Assembly: GCF_904848165.1 (NCBI RefSeq)
Contig: NZ_LR884459.1
Coordinates: forward strand, 1,488,001 to 1,552,000
Reading direction: 5' to 3'
Source: Psychrobacter arenosus
GTDB taxonomy: Bacteria; Pseudomonadota; Gammaproteobacteria; Pseudomonadales; Moraxellaceae
Length of the DNA: 64,000 bases
Shown here: positions 54,977 through 64,000 of the stretch, piece after piece
Layout of the letters: every line of letters starts with the position of its first letter
How positions within the stretch are numbered: the first letter of the stretch is position 1
Position numbers and translations under genes: made by a program
The notes under the pieces: model-generated
The model's database searches: none
Told to the model about the DNA's origin: nothing
The model's input: only the letters and a program-made list of their open reading frames with translations

Positions 54977-56260
54977 TTATCCCTTAAAAGCGGGCATATT
55001 GTCCTCATTAAAAGGCAACGCTGCATGGGCTTGCTGCCGGTACTGGCGCATATGCTCCCGGTCTTGCTCGCAGAAATGACCGATAGCAGGTACAAAACGG
55101 GCATCGTAAATGCGATGGAGAGAATGCGTGGCGGTAGGCACAAAACCACGAATCAGCTTATGCTCACCTTGAGTACCGGGGTCAAAGTAGTCTAATCCTT
55201 GCGCAATTGCAAACTCAATCCCTTGGTAATAGCACAGCTCAAAGTGTAGGCTATCGTACTCGCCGAGAGCGCCCCAATAGCGGCCATATAAAGTAGAGTT
55301 TTCGCTGCCTAGCGTATCGTATAAAAATAAACTGCTGGCGATAATCTCACCACGATTGTCCAGCGCCTGCGCTAGCATTAAATGTTCGGGTAAGGTAGCG
55401 CCCAATTGAGTAAAAAAGTCTGCGGTTAAATAAGGGTGCTGACCGCGAACCGCATAGGTCATCACGTAGCAATGGTAAAACGCTGCCCAGTCTGCCTCGG
55501 TAATCTCAGCGCCAGTTTTAAGCCGACACTCAATCTCCTGCTTAGCGACTTTTTTACGCTCACTGCGGATGGTGCGGCGTTTTTTCGCCGTCAACGTCTG
55601 CAGAAACTCATCAAAACTTGCAAAAGGTTTGCCCTCATTCATTAAGTTTTGATTCTGCCAAAGGAATTGACAGCCTTGCCGCTCAAACAATTGCTGCTCA
55701 ATAATGGACTCATTCATATCCGTAGCGGCAGCCAGTAATACTGGTTCTATATCACGCATCATAGCGGCACTGGTGGCTATTTCTGCCAGCTCTTGGCTCA
55801 CAAACAAGCCGTGCCAGCTCGAGGCTTTAACCTGGGCAGCGATATCATCCACGCCCGCTAGTGCCGCAATCAAAATATCAGCACTGAGCGCAATACCCTC
55901 GGCCAACCATAAGCGCTGACCGGTAATCGGCGTATAAGGAATACTGGTGACTAGTCTTGGGTAATAGTCGACCCCATAGCGAGCATAAGCCTCTGCCCAA
56001 GCGTGGTCAAAGACAAACTCACCGCGGTGATGACCTTTAACAAATAAAGGCATGACCGCAACCAAGTTAGCGCTCTCAGGCTGCTTACTATTTTGATAAA
56101 CCGTAATAAAAATAGGCAACCAACCGGAGTCACCACCTATAGCTTGGGTGTCGCTCAGCGCCTGCCAAAAGGCAAAAGACATAAAGGGCGTATCGGGGAT
56201 TTGCCAAGCCGTTTGGTTCTGCCAGTCCGTATCTTGCGTCAAAGCGTACGAGTAAGTCAT
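54977..56260 (-). CDS. FemAB-like/GNAT-fold protein (peptidoglycan recognition family PF04339)
   Basis: A 427-residue cytosolic protein of the FemAB-like family with two GNAT-related halves. Typical segments are PFMSFAFWQALSDTQAIGGDSGWLPIF, the strand WAEAYARYGVDYYPRLVTSIPYTPITGQRLWL and KKRRTIRSERKKV. Near the end are LYGRYWGALGEYDSLHFELCYYQGIEFAIAQGLDYFDPGTQGEHKLIRGFVP and its histidine-rich finish. Family members are widespread in proteobacteria, but the substrate is not established. Cotranscription with ubiC is likely from the short gap, though the functions are not obviously linked. Confidence 0.88.
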   Translation of the reverse strand: MTYSYALTQDTDWQNQTAWQIPDTPFMSFAFWQALSDTQAIGGDSGWLPIFITVYQNSKQPESANLVAVMPLFVKGHHRGEFVFDHAWAEAYARYGVDYYPRLVTSIPYTPITGQRLWLAEGIALSADILIAALAGVDDIAAQVKASSWHGLFVSQELAEIATSAAMMRDIEPVLLAAATDMNESIIEQQLFERQGCQFLWQNQNLMNEGKPFASFDEFLQTLTAKKRRTIRSERKKVAKQEIECRLKTGAEITEADWAAFYHCYVMTYAVRGQHPYLTADFFTQLGATLPEHLMLAQALDNRGEIIASSLFLYDTLGSENSTLYGRYWGALGEYDSLHFELCYYQGIEFAIAQGLDYFDPGTQGEHKLIRGFVPTATHSLHRIYDARFVPAIGHFCEQDREHMRQYRQQAHAALPFNEDNMPAFKG

Positions 56261-56409
56261 AACTACCGCATAAAATATTTTTAATTAGAATACGTTTAGC
56301 CTACCAAACCTTACATATTTTGCTGTCACAATTTGCAAATATAACTAGCCTAATTCTAGCGCTAGCTGGTCAGCGTATAGTTCAGCTTTTACTGTGTAAG
56401 GATACACGA

Positions 56410-57225
56410 ATGACCCTAATCAATAACATGAGTTTAACGCCTAAAACAGCATTATTGCCGCTATTTTTATTGGTCAGTAGTTGCGCCTTATCGGGTTGTA
56501 ATAATCCTCCGAGCGAGGCTACAGATAGTGAAGCAGCCACCCCAACTACTGATGTTAATAATGATGTTAATAAAAATGTTACTAATGTCGCCTCCGCAAC
56601 CAACCCAGCACCATCTACATCAGAAGACTCTCATTCCGACGCGACGCCCGCCTCTTATCCGGCCAATGTCGTGAGTCCGCAAGGCTACCAAGGGGTAAAG
56701 TTTGGTACCAACATAACGCCCGAATACCTAACTGAGCGGCAGCTACAGTCACCCGATTTAAAGCTTGAAAATGCCAGCTGCTATTTCACCAGACCACTCG
56801 ATGTCTCCAATACGCCACAATCGGACTATAAAATGCCAGAAGTGTTGTATCAGATTATCGATAATAAAATGGCGCTGATCCGTATCAATGACGCGAAAGT
56901 GCCGTTTTATAACACGGTCAAAGTGGGTGACCCTGCGGCTAAGGTTTGGGAGGCGCATAAGGCCACACTGACTTATGAATTGGATAAATATGAGGCTACA
57001 GGCGAGCACTATGAGCTCATCGCTACAGTCGAGCCGCAGTTAATAGCAGCCGGACAGCCGCCGTTACAGATTAAATATAAGATGGCAGGTGGTCAGAAGT
57101 TAAGCCAGCATGAGGTGATGCCGCAAACGTGGACACCTGCATTACAAGACCAATTGCAAGGTCAAGTCGCTAGCATGGAGATTGGCGTGCCCGAAGCTAT
57201 CTTGTTGGTAGAAGGCTGCTCTTAA
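56410..57225 (+). CDS. Lipoprotein of unknown function
   Basis: A 271-residue predicted lipoprotein from the ATG at 56410, which has AAGGA upstream; a longer reading from 56320 lacks one. The signal is LLPLFLLVSSCALSGC, with Cys30 the likely acylation site. A Thr/Ser/Asn/Asp linker of about 70 residues leads to a domain starting VVSPQGYQGVKFGTNITPEYL. It resembles periplasmic proteins that begin with a GVKFG motif, but no function is known. Two cysteines (NASCYF and VEGCS at the C-terminus) may form a disulfide. Confidence 0.75.
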   Translation: MTLINNMSLTPKTALLPLFLLVSSCALSGCNNPPSEATDSEAATPTTDVNNDVNKNVTNVASATNPAPSTSEDSHSDATPASYPANVVSPQGYQGVKFGTNITPEYLTERQLQSPDLKLENASCYFTRPLDVSNTPQSDYKMPEVLYQIIDNKMALIRINDAKVPFYNTVKVGDPAAKVWEAHKATLTYELDKYEATGEHYELIATVEPQLIAAGQPPLQIKYKMAGGQKLSQHEVMPQTWTPALQDQLQGQVASMEIGVPEAILLVEGCS

Positions 57226-57292
57226 CCCGTTATCCGTAAGATTATTTTTGCGTTCGCTGATTTATAGATGGCCGCCATAAATATTGCCCGCA

Positions 57293-57360
57293 TAAAAAAA
57301 GCCCTAATTATTCAATTAGAGCTTGGCTAGCTAGTCTTGCGGCGGTAGCTTTCTCGCAAC
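57293..57360 (-). ncRNA. Candidate small RNA with its own promoter and terminator
   Basis: On the minus strand a promoter-like pair (see 57366-57395) is followed by about 65 bases containing a TTGCG...CGCAA stem-loop. Then comes an 11-bp terminator stem (AAGCTCTAATT / AATTAGGGCTT, loop GAAT) with seven T. No minus-strand gene lies nearby that would need this terminator, and on the plus strand the stem has no T-run. Confidence 0.35.
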
Positions 57361-57365
57361 AGCAG

Positions 57366-57395
57366 ACTATAAAATCACCTATAGCCAGATAACAA
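57366..57395 (-). promoter_or_regulatory. Promoter-like pair for the candidate small RNA
   Basis: Minus strand: TTGTTA (57390-57395), 18 bp, TATAGT (57366-57371). This places the start about ten bases before the candidate RNA's first stem. Confidence 0.35.
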
Positions 57396-57598
57396 GCGCA
57401 GTTTTATACTGATTTGGACTGCTGATTAAAGTGCTTATATAAGCAAATGAAAACGCACTACTTGTCTGGAAAGGATGATATCAGCGCCAATGACTGGTAG
57501 AATAACGTTGTTACTAGCTTAATATAATTATGATACATACGATATGAGCGAAAACAGTACACTAAGTTCATTATCTGTGATTGACAACGTAGCGGAAC

Positions 57599-57616
57599 TA
57601 TAGTGGATTCACTATA
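57599..57616. repeat. Short palindromic repeat, copy 1
   Basis: TATAGTG, GATT, CACTATA: a perfect 7-bp inverted repeat followed by ATAGA. A related sequence lies at 62041-62061. Both are upstream of isocitrate dehydrogenase genes. Confidence 0.5.
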
Positions 57617-57887
57617 ATAGAGCATCAGGCAGGCGGGTTATAGTAACGCCCTGTTTAGACAGCCGTTTTTACATCATGTCAAACAAAGTTATCCAAAATC
57701 ATTCTAAGCTAGCCAAAGTAAAGTTTTAACCGGTCTCAACATCTGTAAGAGACTATCTATGTTGCACTTAAGCTAACCCCATAGTGCCCTGCTGCCAGTA
57801 TTATTCACGTATAGCAGCAAGCACCTATGCCAAAAATTATATTCAAGCCTTTTTATTCACTCCAGCCTAAAGGAACTTATTACTATA

Positions 57888-60107
57888 ATGTCAAAAATTC
57901 TTTATACAAAAACTGATGAAGCGCCAGCGCTAGCTACGCTATCCTTATTGCCTATTGTTGAAGCCTTTACGAAGACGGCCGGGGTTTCTGTTGAAACGAC
58001 AGATATCTCAGTTGCTGCGCGTATCTTAGCTGAATTCCCTGATTATCTAACGGAAGAGCAACGGGTTCCTGATAACTTAGCTGAGTTGGGCAAACTAACT
58101 CAAGACCCTAACACCAACATTATTAAACTGCCGAATATCAGTGCTTCTGTACAGCAGCTTAAAGCGGCTATCAAAGAATTGCAGAGCAAAGGCTTTGCTA
58201 TTCCTAACTTCCCAGAAGACCCACAAACTGAAGAAGAAAAAGAAATTCGTAAGCGTTATGGCAAAAGCTTAGGCAGCTCGGTCAACCCAGTATTGCGTGA
58301 AGGTAACTCAGACCGCCGTGCGCCAAAAGCTGTAAAAAACTATGCCCGCAAACACCCACATTCTATGGGTGAGTGGAAACAGTGGTCACAAACCCACGTT
58401 TCGCACATGCACAGTGGTGACTTCTATGATGGCGAGCAATCCATGACGCTAGACAAAGCCCGTACCGTGCGTATGGAGCTTTTGTTAGATGACGGTACTA
58501 TCAAAGTCTTAAAGCCAGAAATCGCTTTATTAGACAAAGAAGTCATCGATCTTATGTATATGAGAAAGAAATGCCTGCTTGAGTTCTATGAGCGTGAAAT
58601 GGAAGATTGCCGTGAAGCCGGTATCCTATTCTCACTGCATGTAAAAGCCACTATGATGAAGGTGTCTCACCCTATCGTATTCGGTCATGCAGTCAGAATT
58701 TACTACAAAGACGCGTTTGAGAAACACGGTAAAACCTTTGAAGAATTAGGTATTAACGTGAATAACGGTATGGCGGATCTTTACGACAAGATTGCTACTT
58801 TACCGGCTTCACAGCGTGAAGAAATTGAGCAAGACTTGCATGCTTGCCAAGAGCATCGCCCACGTCTGGCCATGGTAGATTCTTCTAAAGGCATCACCAA
58901 CTTCCATTCACCAAGCGACGTGATTGTTGATGCTTCTATGCCAGCTATGATTCGTAATGGCGGTAAAATGTGGGGCGCTGATGGCAAACTGTATGATTGT
59001 AAAGCAGTTATGCCTGAGTCTACCTTCGCGCGTATTTACCAAGAAATGATCAACTTCTGCAAATGGCATGGTAACTTTGACCCAACGACTATGGGTACGG
59101 TCCCTAACGTTGGCTTAATGGCGCAAAAAGCGGAAGAGTATGGCTCACACGATAAGACTTTTGAGTCTAGCGATACCGGTGTAGCGCGTATTGTTGATGT
59201 CGAAAGCGGTGAAGTATTGCTTGAGCAACGCGTTGAAAAAGGCGATATCTGGCGCATGTGTCAGGTTAAAGACGAGCCTATTCAAGACTGGGTTAAATTG
59301 GCCGTACGCCGTGCCCGTGAATCAGATACCCCTGTAGTCTTCTGGTTAGACCCGTACCGTCCTCATGAAAATGAGCTGATCAAAAAGGTGAAAATGTACC
59401 TTAAAGATCATGATACAGATGGCCTGCACATCGAAATCATGTCTCAGGTACGTGCTATGCGCTATACCCTAGAGCGTGTGGCTCGTGGTCTAGACACTAT
59501 CTCTGCTACCGGTAACATCCTACGTGACTACCTCACTGACTTGTTCCCAATCCTAGAGCTAGGTACTAGTGCGAAAATGCTATCAGTCGTGCCATTAATG
59601 AAGGGCGGCGGTTTGTTTGAAACTGGCGCTGGTGGTTCTGCACCTAAGCACGTTGAGCAGCTCACTGAAGAAAACCACTTACGTTGGGATTCTTTAGGCG
59701 AGTTCTTAGCACTAGCCGTATCGCTAGAGCATTTAGCTGAGAATGACAAAAACGCTAAAGCGAAAATCTTAGCGGATACGCTCGATACCGCCACTGAAAA
59801 ACTGTTGTTAAATGACAAATCACCATCGCGTAAAACGGGTGAATTGGACAACCGTGGTAGCCATTTCTATCTGGCTATGTACTGGGCGCAAGAATTGGCT
59901 GCTCAAGATGAAGATGCTGACTTAAAAGCGAAATTCGCGCCGCTAGCTGAAAAGCTAACTAGCAATGAAGACGCTATTATTAAAGAGCTGAACGAAGCTC
60001 AAGGCAAACCGGTCGATATCAAGGGCTACTACTATGCAGACCAAGAGTTGGCCTCACAAGTTATGCGTCCAAGCAAATTGTTCAATGATGCTTTAGCCTC
60101 TTTATAA
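57888..60107 (+). CDS. idh: Monomeric NADP-dependent isocitrate dehydrogenase
   Basis: A 739-residue monomeric (about 80 kDa) isocitrate dehydrogenase, which oxidises isocitrate to 2-oxoglutarate with NADP. Signature segments are [26 protein letters not shown], the loop [29 protein letters not shown], and [20 protein letters not shown]. The C-terminal half adds [43 protein letters not shown] and [14 protein letters not shown]. This is the type-II enzyme known from Azotobacter, Vibrio and cold-adapted Colwellia. A second, unrelated NADP enzyme is encoded convergently at 60.6-61.9 kb. It is likely monocistronic. Confidence 0.96.
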   Translation: MSKILYTKTDEAPALATLSLLPIVEAFTKTAGVSVETTDISVAARILAEFPDYLTEEQRVPDNLAELGKLTQDPNTNIIKLPNISASVQQLKAAIKELQSKGFAIPNFPEDPQTEEEKEIRKRYGKSLGSSVNPVLREGNSDRRAPKAVKNYARKHPHSMGEWKQWSQTHVSHMHSGDFYDGEQSMTLDKARTVRMELLLDDGTIKVLKPEIALLDKEVIDLMYMRKKCLLEFYEREMEDCREAGILFSLHVKATMMKVSHPIVFGHAVRIYYKDAFEKHGKTFEELGINVNNGMADLYDKIATLPASQREEIEQDLHACQEHRPRLAMVDSSKGITNFHSPSDVIVDASMPAMIRNGGKMWGADGKLYDCKAVMPESTFARIYQEMINFCKWHGNFDPTTMGTVPNVGLMAQKAEEYGSHDKTFESSDTGVARIVDVESGEVLLEQRVEKGDIWRMCQVKDEPIQDWVKLAVRRARESDTPVVFWLDPYRPHENELIKKVKMYLKDHDTDGLHIEIMSQVRAMRYTLERVARGLDTISATGNILRDYLTDLFPILELGTSAKMLSVVPLMKGGGLFETGAGGSAPKHVEQLTEENHLRWDSLGEFLALAVSLEHLAENDKNAKAKILADTLDTATEKLLLNDKSPSRKTGELDNRGSHFYLAMYWAQELAAQDEDADLKAKFAPLAEKLTSNEDAIIKELNEAQGKPVDIKGYYYADQELASQVMRPSKLFNDALASL

Positions 60108-60170
60108 TAGGCTTAGCTCGCTAATGTTAAGGCGGTTGATGTTAACTGACGCTTAACTAGCACTAATGAA

Positions 60171-60207
60171 AACACCCCAAGGGTTTTGGCCTTTGAGGTG
60201 TTTTTTT
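60171..60207 (+). terminator. Terminator of the monomeric isocitrate dehydrogenase gene
   Basis: AACACCCCAAGG pairs with CCTTTGAGGTGTT with a bulge, followed by seven T on the plus strand. Confidence 0.85.
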
Positions 60208-60228
60208 ATGGGTAATTTACAGAATAGA

Positions 60229-60609
60229 AGTCCCCCTTTTATAAAGGGGGATTTAGGGGGATTTAAGATTCCCTTTTCGTAAAGAGGGATTGAGGGGGAT
60301 TTAAGTCCCCCTTTCGTAAAGGTGAGAGGCACTGCTTCGCAAGAGTGAACCTGAGCATCAGGAAGAAGCAATCATTTCGAACTTATGCAAATTGCTTGGG
60401 TAGTATCTTCAGAAAGCTAGGTTAGGCATTAGCTTCTACAAATAAGTTGGTTTAGCTATAGATATCTGGTGCGCTGGGCGCACCCTACGCACACTTAAGG
60501 AAATTTTAGATAGTTTTAAAAGCCCCCCTTTCTTAAAGATGAGAAACACTGCTTCTTAAGAGGAAGATTTGGAAGTCCCCCTTTTACAAAGGGGGATTTA
60601 GGGGGATTT
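60229..60609. repeat. Block of C5/G5 palindromic repeats between the two isocitrate dehydrogenase genes
   Basis: Repeated units of CCCCCTTT-(TATA or similar)-AAAGGGGG followed by ATTTAGGGGGATTT lie at 60229-60265, 60268-60303 and 60572-60609. Two further units, at about 60303-60345 and 60521-60560, combine CCCCTTTC(G/T)TAAAG with a shared CACTGCTTC(G/T) stretch. They are REP-like, can form strong hairpins, and may help block read-through between the convergent genes. Confidence 0.7.
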
Positions 60610-60634
60610 CTGCGCATTCACCTAAAAACAATAA

Positions 60635-61894
60635 TCAATCCCCCATATGCTCAATAACCGCATCCCCAAACTCTGAAGTACTCAACAACGTAGCATCCGC
60701 CATTAAACGCTCAAAGTCATAAGTAACAGTCTTATTAGCGATAGCCCCTTGAATCCCCTTAATCATTAGGTCAGCCGCCGCCGTCCAACCCATATCTCGC
60801 AGCATCATTTCAGCCGATAAAATCAGCGAGCCTGGGTTAACTTTATTTTGACCCGCATATTTAGGCGCCGTGCCATGAGTCGCCTCATAGATTGCAATAG
60901 CATCCCCTTTATTGGCGCCAGGGGCGATACCGATACCGCCCACCTGAGCTGCTAGCGCATCCGAAATATAGTCCCCATTGAGGTTCAGCGTGGCTATTAC
61001 CGAATACTCAGACGGACGCATTAGGATTTGCTGTAAAAAAGCATCGGCAATCACATCTTTGATGACCAGCTCATTACCCGTTTTGGGATTGCTTATAGTC
61101 ATCCACGGGCCGCCATCGAGTAGCTTAGCGCCAAAATCCTCCGCGGCTAATTCATAGCCCCATGCTTTAAACGCGCCTTCGGTATACTTCATGATATTGC
61201 CTTTGTGGACTAGGGTCACACTGGGCAAATCATTATCGATGGCATGTTGTATTGCCAGGCGTACCAACCGCTGCGAGCCTGCTTTAGAAACCGGCTTAAT
61301 GCCAATACCACAGTCATCGCTAAAGCGAATGTTGGTCACGCCCATTTCTTCACGCAAGAACTTGATGATTTTGTTCGCCTCATCACTACCCGCCTGCCAC
61401 TCGATACCGGCATAAATGTCTTCGGAATTTTCGCGGAAAATTACCATATCGGTGAGCTCAGGATGCTGCACAGGACTGGGCACGCCTGCAAACCAACGCA
61501 CCGGACGCTGACACACATATAAGTCCAGCTCTTGCCGTAACGCTACGTTTAGCGAGCGCATACCTCCGCCTACAGGTGTGGTCAAAGGGCCTTTAATGCT
61601 AATAATATAGTCGCGCAAAACTTCTAGCGTCTCTGCGGGCATATAGGCGCCGTCATAGATTTTCGCAGCCTTCTCCCCGCAATAGGTCTCCATCCAAACG
61701 ATAGATTTTTTACCGTGATAAGCCTTTTCTATAGCGGCATCGACCACTTTTATCATCACTGGAGTGATATCTATGCCAATCCCATCGCCTTCGATAAAAG
61801 GAATAATCGGGTGATTGGGCACATTAAGCGATAGGTCAGCATTGACCGTTATTTTTTCGCCGTCCGTAGGGACTATGACTTTGGTATAGGGCAT
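60635..61894 (-). CDS. icd: Dimeric NADP-dependent isocitrate dehydrogenase
   Basis: The classic homodimeric enzyme (419 residues). It opens [24 protein letters not shown], has [27 protein letters not shown] with Ser114 matching the serine phosphorylated by AceK in E. coli, and has [12 protein letters not shown]. Further on are [20 protein letters not shown] and the nucleotide-binding [14 protein letters not shown] C-terminus. It is encoded next to the non-homologous monomeric enzyme. The retained serine means flux control by AceK is possible. Monocistronic on the minus strand. Confidence 0.96.
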   Translation of the reverse strand: MPYTKVIVPTDGEKITVNADLSLNVPNHPIIPFIEGDGIGIDITPVMIKVVDAAIEKAYHGKKSIVWMETYCGEKAAKIYDGAYMPAETLEVLRDYIISIKGPLTTPVGGGMRSLNVALRQELDLYVCQRPVRWFAGVPSPVQHPELTDMVIFRENSEDIYAGIEWQAGSDEANKIIKFLREEMGVTNIRFSDDCGIGIKPVSKAGSQRLVRLAIQHAIDNDLPSVTLVHKGNIMKYTEGAFKAWGYELAAEDFGAKLLDGGPWMTISNPKTGNELVIKDVIADAFLQQILMRPSEYSVIATLNLNGDYISDALAAQVGGIGIAPGANKGDAIAIYEATHGTAPKYAGQNKVNPGSLILSAEMMLRDMGWTAAADLMIKGIQGAIANKTVTYDFERLMADATLLSTSEFGDAVIEHMGD

Positions 61895-62365
61895 AGGGGT
61901 GCACTCCTTAATCGCAGGTAGCTTGTTATTAGTAGGTAAATTTTTGCTAGCAGATGGCTTTTCAATAACAGATAAATTATTAATGGAAAGTAGTTTCCCT
62001 CAGGTATTAAACGTTAGTTTTCCTGATTTATACGACTCACTATAGTAGCACTATAATAGATATCCTTATTATTAGTAAGGTTATAGTTCATTATTATAAG
62101 GCTGTTTGAATAGGGCTTGCTGACTATAGCTGAATGAGGAAACTCACTTCTATAAAGACGTCCTACAAGGACAAACAGAGCTTTAGTAGTCATATAAATC
62201 GCTTTTACAGCATGATAGACTACGCCGACAGCTAGGTAACTTGAGGTTAAAATCCCTGTTAATAATAGCGTTGTCCTATCTTAAGCCCTGCTAGCAGCCC
62301 TAATTAAATGCTACTAATTGCCCGTCTTTTCCCCTCACTTTTCTCTATTTTGGAATACGCCCTCT
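61895..62365. other. Regulatory region between divergent icd and rluE
   Basis: About 470 bp, AT-rich, with a short palindromic repeat at 62041-62061 related to that at 57599. No extra gene is seen. An in-frame TTG at 62318 would extend RluE but has no ribosome site. Confidence 0.45.
62028..62045 (+). other. T7-promoter-like sequence (17 of 18 matches)
   Basis: TTATACGACTCACTATAG differs from the phage T7 consensus at one base. It is continuous with TAGCACTATAATAGA, part of a short palindromic repeat also found near 57.6 kb, so the match probably arises from that repeat. No phage RNA polymerase gene is in the window. Confidence 0.5.
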
Positions 62366-62971
62366 ATGTCTGATGTCGTCTTATTTAATAAGCCTTATGG
62401 TGTGCTCAGTCAATTTCGTAATGACGATAATAATGACTTTGGCACCTTAGCAGACTTTTTTACGGACAAGTCGTTGCGGGTGGTCGGTAGACTCGATGCC
62501 ACTTCCGAGGGTTTACTGCTGCTCACCAGTGATGGACGGGTCAATCGTGCGATTACGCAACCCCCCAAACACTTAAAAGATCGCAAACAAGGTAAAACCT
62601 ACTTGGTGCAGGTGGAAGGCACTCCCACTCCCGAGCAATTGGCGCAGTTAACCCAAGGCGTACTGTTAAAAGATGGTATGACCTTGCCCGCTTTGGTGCA
62701 GCACTTAGAGGTAGACGACTTACCCCTAGCCATTTGGCCACGCACCTCGCCAATTCGGGAGCGTAAGAGTGTGCCTACCGCTTGGTTGATGCTGACTATT
62801 TATGAGGGTAAGAACCGTCAAGTGCGCCGCATGACCGCCCATGTGGGCTTACCTTGTTTGCGCCTGATTCGTTGGTCGGTCGCTGGCTTTGAGTTAGGCA
62901 ATCTTGGGGTGGGGGAGTTTGTCAGAGTCCATTTAAACGAGGGGCGCTTAAAACAATTGGGTATTGGATAA
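62366..62971 (+). CDS. rluE: 23S rRNA pseudouridine synthase, RluE family
   Basis: An RsuA/RluE-type enzyme that isomerises a uridine in 23S rRNA. From the ATG at 62366 it has 201 residues; there is no S4 domain, which is typical for RluE. It starts MSDVVLFNKPYGVLSQF and has the catalytic Asp44 in VGRLDATSEGLLLLTSDG. GKTYLVQVEGTPTPEQLAQL and YEGKNRQVRRMTAHVGLPCLRLIR complete the family motifs. A longer reading would use TTG. The target base, by analogy U2457 of E. coli numbering, is inferred. Confidence 0.9.
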   Translation: MSDVVLFNKPYGVLSQFRNDDNNDFGTLADFFTDKSLRVVGRLDATSEGLLLLTSDGRVNRAITQPPKHLKDRKQGKTYLVQVEGTPTPEQLAQLTQGVLLKDGMTLPALVQHLEVDDLPLAIWPRTSPIRERKSVPTAWLMLTIYEGKNRQVRRMTAHVGLPCLRLIRWSVAGFELGNLGVGEFVRVHLNEGRLKQLGIG

Positions 62972-63245
62972 CGCTATACCGTCTATAAGCTGTTTTTAAC
63001 ATCATTATAAGTGGCTATAGCAGCTTTAAATCAACCCTTTAGATTGAATATTTTTATATTCATTTAAAATTAAGTAAAACTTAATATTTCTATTCGGACG
63101 GAAATACTGTATTTTTTAACAAGCTAGCCACTGTCCATTACTGGTTTATAGCCTAGCTATGCCGTATCATAAGTTTTATATTTGGTCAGTGGTCCTATTT
63201 TGCTCTTGTTGTCCGCTTTGTTTTTGCTTTGTTGTAGGAATTCTC

Positions 63246-64000
63246 ATGCAGCCCTTTCGTTATCTCTTCCCTCTTTTATGTGCCGGCATTTGCCTCACTG
63301 CTTTGAGTGGCTGTCAGCCTGGCGCTGATAATCAACCCTCATCTGCTACGACTGAGCCCGCACCTCCGACGAGTGAAGTAGAAGCAAACGATGGCGCTAC
63401 GGAGCAAGCTGAGGTTTCTGGCTCCACGATAGTTAACCCGGATGAGCAAGTGCTACTAGGACTGCAGGCAGATTACGGCAAAGCTATGGAAAAGATGGAC
63501 GATGAGATGCAGTTGATGCTCTCTATCAATAACGTTGATGTTGCCTTTGCGCGGGTGATGTTAGGTCATCATCGCGGCGCCGTAGACTTAACCAAGTTGC
63601 AGCAGCGGTATGGCAGTGATGATAGTTTGCGCGAGCTTGCCGCGACTATCCTTAGCACTGAACAAGACGAAATCGATGCGCTGCGTAAATGGATGGCATC
63701 CCACCCTGATACGCGCAGTCCTGACCCCAGTACTATCCAGATTCGCGAGTCGTATCATTATGCTATTGCCGCCATGAATGAGCGGATACGCACCGCTATC
63801 AATGCGTCGACTCCAGATTTAATCTTTGCCCAAACCATGCTTGCCCATCATCGCGGTGCTGAAGCTATTGCTAATATCCAGCTTAAATATGGCAACGATG
63901 CGGAAATGCGGCAGCTGGCGGCGCAGATTATTGAAGAGCAAAAGTCTGAGATTGCCGCGTTAGAAGCTTGGCTGCTTGATCAAGGTATTGATGCAAAAAC
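63246..64000 (+). CDS. DUF305 lipoprotein with duplicated domain (cut by window edge)
   Basis: An open frame of 251 codons runs off the right edge. It starts with a lipoprotein signal (LTALSGC, Cys23) and a Ser/Thr/Glu-rich linker to about residue 65. Two DUF305 repeats follow. The first has MLGHHRGAVDL (HH at 108-109) and the second MLAHHRGAEAI (HH at 201-202), each followed by a helix with ...ILSTEQDEI or ...IIEEQKSEI. DUF305 proteins are four-helix, ferritin-like periplasmic proteins often linked to copper. A metal-binding role for the HH pairs is likely but unproven. Confidence 0.82.
   Translation, partial: MQPFRYLFPLLCAGICLTALSGCQPGADNQPSSATTEPAPPTSEVEANDGATEQAEVSGSTIVNPDEQVLLGLQADYGKAMEKMDDEMQLMLSINNVDVAFARVMLGHHRGAVDLTKLQQRYGSDDSLRELAATILSTEQDEIDALRKWMASHPDTRSPDPSTIQIRESYHYAIAAMNERIRTAINASTPDLIFAQTMLAHHRGAEAIANIQLKYGNDAEMRQLAAQIIEEQKSEIAALEAWLLDQGIDAK

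Noticed and set aside
56320..56409. 30-codon N-terminal extension of the lipoprotein at 56410
   Set aside because: No ribosome site at the upstream start, and it would bury the lipoprotein signal; the AAGGA-preceded ATG at 56410 fits better.
60153..60371. 72-residue open frame on the minus strand between the isocitrate dehydrogenase genes
   Set aside because: It is made of the palindromic repeat block, giving repeated SPLYEKG / SPFIKGG peptides; such frames are typical of repeat DNA.

Overview
The window looks like chromosome of a Moraxellaceae gammaproteobacterium, most likely Psychrobacter. This is inferred from the smc-zipA order, a monofunctional BirA followed by a CoaX-type pantothenate kinase, the cold-marine style monomeric isocitrate dehydrogenase, mid-range GC and protein-level familiarity. 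No rRNA, tRNA or CRISPR was seen.

Layout. 1-8.1 kb: the 5' part of zipA, smc, an orphan protein with a possible PD-(D/E)XK core, a TauE/SafE exporter, then birA-coaX on the plus strand. 8.1-19.4 kb: a complete leucine/isovalerate catabolic cluster on the minus strand (two tandem acyl-CoA synthetases, liuB, liuC, liuD, mvaB, liuA), with a sigma70-like promoter and a palindrome ahead of it. 19.5-25 kb: a rubredoxin-reductase-like flavoprotein and a glutamate/aspartate-type ABC importer. 25-32.7 kb: hslO, two alpha/beta hydrolases, a Tat-exported PhoX phosphatase with a Pho box, and an FAH-family hydrolase. 32.7-40.3 kb: a second polar amino acid ABC system with two tandem binding proteins, a small lipoprotein, and proA.

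40.36-49.68 kb is a compact integrated element next to the proA terminator. A tyrosine integrase lies at its right end. A tightly overlapping run of small genes follows, including an AlpA/MerR-type HTH protein and a second HTH protein, then a DUF3987-type helicase/primase. Beyond that is about 2 kb of repeat-rich, mostly non-coding DNA that looks like a replication origin, with a zinc-ribbon protein embedded in it. No capsid, terminase, plasmid-partition or conjugation gene is present. The content resembles Gram-negative phage-inducible islands or P4-like satellites (int, alpA, pri, ori). This is the best candidate for a little-described system here.

49.7-64 kb: a serralysin-type RTX metalloprotease, a lipoprotein, glyA, a 169-bp MITE-like element, ubiC, a FemAB-like protein, a lipoprotein, a possible small RNA on the minus strand, then two unrelated NADP-isocitrate dehydrogenases (monomeric and dimeric) facing each other across a block of palindromic repeats. 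The window ends with an RluE-type pseudouridine synthase and a duplicated-domain DUF305 lipoprotein cut by the edge.

Terminators were called by reading stem-loops followed by T-runs. Start codons were chosen by visible Shine-Dalgarno sequences. Family assignments come from motif recognition, without database searches.
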